DNA from: Pseudoalteromonas apostichopi | GTDB taxonomy: Bacteria > Pseudomonadota > Gammaproteobacteria > Enterobacterales > Alteromonadaceae | Assembly: GCF_030297135.1 (NCBI RefSeq) | Contig: NZ_AP028066.1 | Coordinates: forward strand, 62,001-126,000 | Length of the DNA: 64,000 nucleotides | Reading direction: 5' to 3' | Shown: piece after piece, positions 59,832-64,000 of the stretch | Numbering within the stretch: the first letter of the stretch is position 1 | How the letters are laid out: every line of letters begins with the position of its first letter | The notes under the pieces: model-generated | What the model was told of the DNA's origin: nothing | What the model saw: only the letters and a program-made list of their open reading frames with translations | The model's database searches: none | Made by a program: the position numbers and the translations under genes

Positions 59832-61508
59832 TTGTCTATAAGATTTTTATTAAGAGCCGTTTTCGCAGCAACCATTACCCTTGCTGCAGGACTACTCGTC
59901 ATAATTTTATTGTTGCAAGCAGGCCAAGATAAAAGTTTATACTCTGCCCAGCAGCGCTATGAACTAAGCCATCTTGCACAGCTTTCATCTTCAAATTCGA
60001 TTCACCTTACTGAACTTGCCCGTCAACATGTTGTGACTTTAGATAACCGCTATAAAGACGAATACTATAAGCTTGTTGATCAAATTCAAGGAAAAACAAC
60101 TTGGCTTAATGGTAAAAAGAAAAGTTATGAACAGCGCTTAAAAGCTTATAATGTTGCCGCTGACGACTTAGCCCTTTTACAAAAATCAAACGATTTATCA
60201 CTTAAACTGATTGAAACAGAAGAAAATGCATTTAGTTTAGTCAGTAATTTGATTGGTCAAGATACTAATAATTTGAGTCCAGCCGAGCACAAAAAATGGG
60301 TGCATGCTATCGAGCTTTTAACCAACGATGCATACATGGCCGAAGTTGAGAAAATTCAGCAGCCTGTTCAAGCCTTTTTAAGCTCAATCAAGAAAAAAAG
60401 TGCAGCGGATGTAAAAAGCAATCATGACAGTGTCGTCACCCTAAGTTTAATAAGTACAGCTTTAGTGCTCATTATTATTGCCACCTTAATATTGTGTTAT
60501 TGGCAATTAGAAAAAAAAGTGATTAAAGCCACCCATGCCTTGATCGATGAAGCGAAGCGTATCTCTGAGGGGGATTTATCTTGTTATATAGACCACAAAG
60601 CCGATGACGAAATAGGTCAGCTTGCTAGTAGCTTTAACATTATGGTCGATAAGCTCTCACAACTACTTAGAGAAATACACGATCAATCAGAGCAAGCTCA
60701 AGTGGCAGCGAGAAGCTTAGATGAAATTTCGCAGCAAGCTAAAACGTTGAATGATATTCAAAGCCAAGCAATTGAGGTTATTTCAAGCTCAGTATACGAA
60801 AACTCAACGGCCGTTAAGGAAGTATCACAAAACTGTGCAGAAGCGGCAAGCAGTGCGACATCTGCAAATCAAAAAACTCAAGATGGTCTACAGGTAGTGC
60901 AACAAGGTGTTAGTTCTGTTGAATCAGTGGCCGACACCTTAACCAAATCACTAACGGACCTTAATCAACTGGAAGCCTCAGTAAATGAAGTAACTGTTAT
61001 TTTAAGTGTTATAAGTAACATTGCTGAACAAACTAATTTACTGGCACTCAATGCAGCAATCGAAGCAGCACGAGCTGGTGAACAAGGCCGAGGATTTGCG
61101 GTTGTCGCAGATGAAGTAAGGACCTTGGCTAGTCGTACACAAAGCTCAACCCTTGAGATCCAAGAGAAAATTGACTCATTACAATCGGCGACCAATGCCG
61201 TGACACAAAGGATCCGCTCAAGTGATGCGCAAATAAAAGAGGCTGTGGTAAATTCAGAAAAAGTTGGCCATATGCTCGATGAAATTAGCGTTCAAGCAAA
61301 AGCTATTTCTGATGCCAATATGACCATAGCTTCTGCATCTGAGCAGCAATCTCAAGTGACAGAAGAAATCGCCCGGCGCTTAAACGAAGTTCAAGACACA
61401 AGCCGTAAGTCACAGCAACAAACGCAAAGTATTTCAGATTCATCAAGTAAATTGGCTAACTTGGCAAATAACTTAAACGGGCAAATTAATCGCTTTAAAT
61501 TAAGCTAG
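59832..61508 (+). CDS. Methyl-accepting chemotaxis protein with helical sensor domain
   Basis: A 558-aa chemoreceptor, apparently starting at TTG (an in-frame stop lies just upstream, and no ATG fits). A membrane helix (about 6-29, AVFAATITLAAGLLVIILLL), a helical periplasmic domain (about 30-198), a second helix (VVTLSLISTALVLIIIATLI), HAMP (DLSCYIDHKADDEIGQLASS) and the signalling domain with EQTNLLALNAAIEAARAGEQ and GRGFAVVADEVRTLASRT are seen. It is divergent from the flagellin gene, with about 185 bp between the starts. No ligand can be assigned. Confidence 0.92.
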   Translation: MSIRFLLRAVFAATITLAAGLLVIILLLQAGQDKSLYSAQQRYELSHLAQLSSSNSIHLTELARQHVVTLDNRYKDEYYKLVDQIQGKTTWLNGKKKSYEQRLKAYNVAADDLALLQKSNDLSLKLIETEENAFSLVSNLIGQDTNNLSPAEHKKWVHAIELLTNDAYMAEVEKIQQPVQAFLSSIKKKSAADVKSNHDSVVTLSLISTALVLIIIATLILCYWQLEKKVIKATHALIDEAKRISEGDLSCYIDHKADDEIGQLASSFNIMVDKLSQLLREIHDQSEQAQVAARSLDEISQQAKTLNDIQSQAIEVISSSVYENSTAVKEVSQNCAEAASSATSANQKTQDGLQVVQQGVSSVESVADTLTKSLTDLNQLEASVNEVTVILSVISNIAEQTNLLALNAAIEAARAGEQGRGFAVVADEVRTLASRTQSSTLEIQEKIDSLQSATNAVTQRIRSSDAQIKEAVVNSEKVGHMLDEISVQAKAISDANMTIASASEQQSQVTEEIARRLNEVQDTSRKSQQQTQSISDSSSKLANLANNLNGQINRFKLS

Positions 61509-61532
61509 TCGCTGAGTATACCAGCGATTAGT

Positions 61533-61690
61533 TTAAAATCGGAAAGTAACAGATGCACCGATTGTTCGTGGATTAACAGCGGCCATATAGCCTTGTGGGT
61601 GACGACCACTGACAGGCTCTTGTGAGGTATACGTTTTTCATCCAAGGCATCGTTGATATAGACGCTTACCGACCCTTGCTCATTATCTTA
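61533..61690 (-). pseudogene. 3' remnant of a TonB-dependent receptor gene, frameshifted
   Basis: On the minus strand one frame reads NEQGSVSVYINDALDEK (61684-61634). After one missing base near 61632, another frame continues YTSQEPVSGRHPQGYMAAVN and PRTIGASVTFRF followed by TAA at 61533-61535. This is exactly the C-terminal beta-strand region of a TonB-dependent receptor, ending in Phe. Further upstream only stop-ridden sequence remains. The rest of the receptor is gone. Confidence 0.75.
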
Positions 61691-61932
61691 AGCCTTCGAT
61701 AAACGCTGTAATGAGTTTATGACTAAACGTCACCAGCAAAAATCAGCCTAAACAAACCATCATTTTCACCTTAAAATAAGCAAGGCTAGCTTCTCTAGAT
61801 ATCAAAGCAATTTGATACCCATATTTTGCTTTATCGAAAATCTGTGTCCGTTTAACGAAAAACATTTCTTCTCCAATAAAACATCAGTAGAATCGCCGCA
61901 AACTTGAGCTATTAACTTTCATAAGGACAGTG
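61691..61932. other. Intergenic DNA between receptor remnant and RhtA-like gene
   Basis: About 240 bp, probably including further decayed receptor sequence on the minus strand with several stop codons, and the promoter of the exporter gene. I see no functional gene here. Confidence 0.4.
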
Positions 61933-62787
61933 ATGCTGCGCACCATTCCACCGTTTTTTATTGCTGTTATTTGCGTGCTTCTTGCAATGGTTACCATTCA
62001 ATCTGGAGCCTCTGTTGCAAAGCAATTATTTCCTTTAATTGGCCCTGAAGGCACAACCGCACTGCGCTTAGGTTTTTCAGCAGCTATTTTGTGCCTTGTT
62101 TTTAAGCCTTGGCGAGCATTTCCGCCTATCGGGCAGCGCATGCCGATTATCGTTTATGGCTTAAGTTTAGGTGGCATGAACATTCTGTTCTATTATGCCA
62201 TTGAACGTATTCCTTTAGGGATAGGTGTTGCGCTAGAGTTTACAGGTCCCCTTGCGGTTGCTCTACTTTCGTCACGTAAAAAACGCGACCTATTTTGGGT
62301 AGCCTGCGCCATTGCTGGCATTATTTTATTGCTACCCGATATGAAAGGCGAAGACAGCCTCGACCCTATAGGTGTTATTTTAGCCCTTGCGGCAGGAGCG
62401 TGTTGGGCGTTTTATATATTGTTTGGCAAAAAGACCGGAAACCAAGGCTCAGGCGGGATGACCGTTGCCATGGGTATGAGCGTTGCCGCGATTGTACTTG
62501 TGCCTTATGGCGGCGTTTCACAAGGGGCTGCACTATTGAGTTGGGAAGTGTTACCACTGGGTCTTTTAGTAGCCATCATGTCTAGTGCACTACCATACAC
62601 ACTAGAAATGGTTGCGCTTCGCAATATGCCAGCGCAAGGTTTCAGCATCATGATGAGTTTAGAGCCAGCCATTGCTGCATTGGCTGGCTTTATGATCCTA
62701 GGTGAGTTTTTAAGCATGTGGCAATGGCTAGCTATTTTATTAGTGATTACCGCCTCGGTTGGCAGCTCAATGTCGAATAATAAATAA
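61933..62787 (+). CDS. EamA/DMT-family exporter, RhtA-like
   Basis: A 284-aa inner-membrane protein with ten predicted helices in two EamA halves. The N-terminal half has MVTIQSGASVAKQLFPLIGP, GTTALRLGFSAAILCLVFKP and a motif ERIPLGIGVALEFTGPLAVA typical of RhtA, which exports threonine and homoserine. The second half has GACWAFYILFGKK and ALPYTLEMVALRNMPAQGFS, with MSLEPAIAALAGFMILGE, again close to RhtA. The ATG at 61933 follows TAAGGA. It is monocistronic, with a terminator. The transported amino acid is inferred from the family. Confidence 0.85.
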   Translation: MLRTIPPFFIAVICVLLAMVTIQSGASVAKQLFPLIGPEGTTALRLGFSAAILCLVFKPWRAFPPIGQRMPIIVYGLSLGGMNILFYYAIERIPLGIGVALEFTGPLAVALLSSRKKRDLFWVACAIAGIILLLPDMKGEDSLDPIGVILALAAGACWAFYILFGKKTGNQGSGGMTVAMGMSVAAIVLVPYGGVSQGAALLSWEVLPLGLLVAIMSSALPYTLEMVALRNMPAQGFSIMMSLEPAIAALAGFMILGEFLSMWQWLAILLVITASVGSSMSNNK

Positions 62788-62794
62788 ATTTATC

Positions 62795-62817
62795 AAGGCG
62801 CCTCAGGGCGCTTTTTT
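62795..62817 (+). terminator. Terminator of the RhtA-like gene
   Basis: GCGCC (62798-62802) pairs with GGCGC (62807-62811) over 4 nt, extended by AA/TT, and is followed by TTTTTT. Confidence 0.85.
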
Positions 62818-62861
62818 CATACCCAATTAGTAAACTTGCCTTTTCATATACACAAAACTCT

Positions 62862-62945
62862 TTGACATAATTTGTTACATTTATTTGTATTAATATATCA
62901 CCTTCTTCTTAAACAATGATGATAACCATTATCATTTATGATAAC
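62862..62945 (+). promoter_or_regulatory. Fur box and putative promoter of the siderophore receptor gene
   Basis: TGATAACCATTATCA (62920-62934) matches the 7-1-7 Fur motif TGATAATNATTATCA at all but one base; further TGATAA-like half-sites flank it (to 62945), so more than one dimer may bind. A TTGACA element at 62862-62867 is a good -35, but no -10 with ideal spacing was found. Iron-replete Fur should repress the downstream receptor. Confidence 0.8.
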
Positions 62946-63016
62946 TTACCCGAGATTGTTTCCTTATTAAAAACAATAACCCTATAAAAATTTGCTAAAT
63001 AACACGCGGAGATAAA

Positions 63017-64000
63017 ATGAAATTCACTCAGTTGCCTATTGCAACCGCTATTCTTTGTGCCTTGAATCCTCAAATCAGTTTTGCAGAACAAACGGCTGAC
63101 GTAGGGGCTAATCTCGAAAAAATTGAAATTGTGGGTATACGACAAAACCGTATTAGTGAAGGCGCTACAGGTTTAGCACTAGAAATTGATGAAACTCCGC
63201 AATCAATCAGTGTGATCTCTGCTGAGCAATTAAAAAATTATTCCGCATTTAATATCAATGATGCTTTACGCTTAGCGCCAGGTATCAATGTTGAAGAATG
63301 GGAAACCAACCGTACTAACTATACATCACGTGGTTTCGAAATTAAAAATACACAAATCGATGGCGTTGGCTTACCGAATGACTGGGGTATCGTTACCGGC
63401 GCAATGGAAGCATACGGCTATGAAAAAATTGAAGTTATTCGTGGTGCCAATGGCTTACTTACCGGTGTAGGTAATGCATCGGGTACTTTAAACTATGTGC
63501 GTAAGCGCCCTAAAAACGAAAACGGCGGCGAATTCGGTGTCTCTATTGGCTCATGGGATTTTAAACGTTTACAGGCTGATTACTCATTATTGCTGACAGA
63601 GTCTGGTAGTTGGGCTGCTCGCTTTGTAGCTGCCGCAGAAGATAAAAAGTCATACCTTGATGGCCTTGAGAACAACCGCGAATTTTTCTCTGCGGTGGTA
63701 GATGGTCAGCTTACAGATAACTCAACTGTTACTTTAGGTTACTCATATCAAGACGCAGATACCGATGGCAACACCTGGGGCGGTCTAGTTTATAACTACA
63801 TAGATGGTTCGCAAGCTAAATGGGATGTCAGCGACACAACCACCCAAGAGTGGACAATGTGGGACACCATTAACACCTCTGCATTTGTTGAATACAACTA
63901 TGTTTTTGCAAACGCATGGCAGCTTCAAGCTAGCTACAACTTCCGTGGTTTTGAAGAGCAAGACAAACTTTTTTATGCCTATGGCACTATTGATAAAGAT
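63017..64000 (+). CDS. TonB-dependent siderophore receptor, 3' end cut by the window
   Basis: The frame from ATG 63017 (RBS GGAGA) is open for 328 codons to the window end. A signal peptide (about 1-23, ending ISFA) precedes the plug: LEKIEIVGIRQNRISEGATG, ETPQSISVISAEQLKNYSAF, LRLAPGINVEEWETNRTNYT, SRGFEIKNTQIDGVGLP and EVIRGANGLLTGVGNASGTL, followed by NYVRKRP. This is the FpvA/FhuE/FoxA type of siderophore receptor, and the beta-barrel starts after about residue 165. The Fur box upstream agrees with iron uptake. Which siderophore is taken up cannot be told from this part. Confidence 0.93.
   Translation, partial: MKFTQLPIATAILCALNPQISFAEQTADVGANLEKIEIVGIRQNRISEGATGLALEIDETPQSISVISAEQLKNYSAFNINDALRLAPGINVEEWETNRTNYTSRGFEIKNTQIDGVGLPNDWGIVTGAMEAYGYEKIEVIRGANGLLTGVGNASGTLNYVRKRPKNENGGEFGVSIGSWDFKRLQADYSLLLTESGSWAARFVAAAEDKKSYLDGLENNREFFSAVVDGQLTDNSTVTLGYSYQDADTDGNTWGGLVYNYIDGSQAKWDVSDTTTQEWTMWDTINTSAFVEYNYVFANAWQLQASYNFRGFEEQDKLFYAYGTIDKD

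Noticed and set aside
1..64000. Prophage, insertion sequence or integrated island
   Set aside because: No transposase, integrase, phage structural gene, tRNA-linked attachment site or terminal repeat was recognised.

Overview
The window reads as chromosomal DNA of a marine, heterotrophic gammaproteobacterium, most likely an alteromonad close to Pseudoalteromonas. The reasons are the low-to-moderate GC with AT-rich intergenic DNA, large TonB-dependent receptors, four methyl-accepting chemotaxis proteins, large hybrid signalling proteins, a FadE-type acyl-CoA dehydrogenase and AhpC/AhpF. The genus is inference; no rRNA, tRNA, CRISPR array, prophage or insertion sequence was recognised.

Layout. 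1-4.6 kb: the 5' part of a cytochrome b562-like gene, a large TonB-dependent receptor and an orphan periplasmic sugar-binding-type protein. 4.6-9.4 kb (minus strand): the most interesting operon. It encodes a fused glycerate kinase / HAD phosphatase, a GT81-type glucosyl-3-phosphoglycerate synthase and a GH13_18 sucrose-phosphorylase-like enzyme. Together these can be read as a complete make-and-recycle loop for the compatible solute glucosylglycerate. 9.5-11.4 kb: upp-uraA. 11.5-20.4 kb: an orphan binding protein, an oxidoreductase plus APH-like kinase pair, fadE with two FadR-like operators, a ClsC-like phospholipase D lipoprotein, bfd and two unknown small proteins. 20.7-25.6 kb: a six-repeat CHRD lipoprotein, a DUF6436-like protein overlapping a chemoreceptor, and an isochorismatase-like hydrolase. 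25.8-37.4 kb: a signalling block with a propeller/PAS/GGDEF/EAL protein, a hybrid histidine kinase, a CDF transporter, a chemoreceptor and an AraC regulator. 37.5-44.8 kb: a DUF962 protein, a class II aldolase, a decayed BASS transporter fragment, a PAS-GGDEF cyclase, qmcA-nfeD, a patatin and a long secreted repeat protein rich in Trp, Tyr and Gly. 44.9-50.3 kb: a chemoreceptor/binding protein/DM13 operon and ahpC-ahpF. 50.5-55.5 kb: a cupin, an extended SDR, an AraC regulator, an SDR that has lost its active site and an acyl-CoA ligase. 55.6-58.3 kb: small membrane proteins, a eukaryote-like BMT5/DUF2431 methyltransferase with a C-terminal zinc finger, and an oxidoreductase. 58.3-64 kb: an isolated flagellin, a chemoreceptor, a frameshifted TonB-receptor remnant, an RhtA-like exporter, and a Fur-boxed siderophore receptor that runs off the end.

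How the genes fit together. Four themes recur: outer-membrane uptake (two intact receptors and one dead one), sensing and motility (four MCPs, two c-di-GMP proteins, one hybrid kinase, one flagellin, three orphan binding proteins), lipid metabolism (fadE, FadD-like ligase, patatin, phospholipase D, DUF962) and stress tolerance (glucosylglycerate, AhpCF, bfd). All functional calls rest on motifs read by eye; no database search was run.
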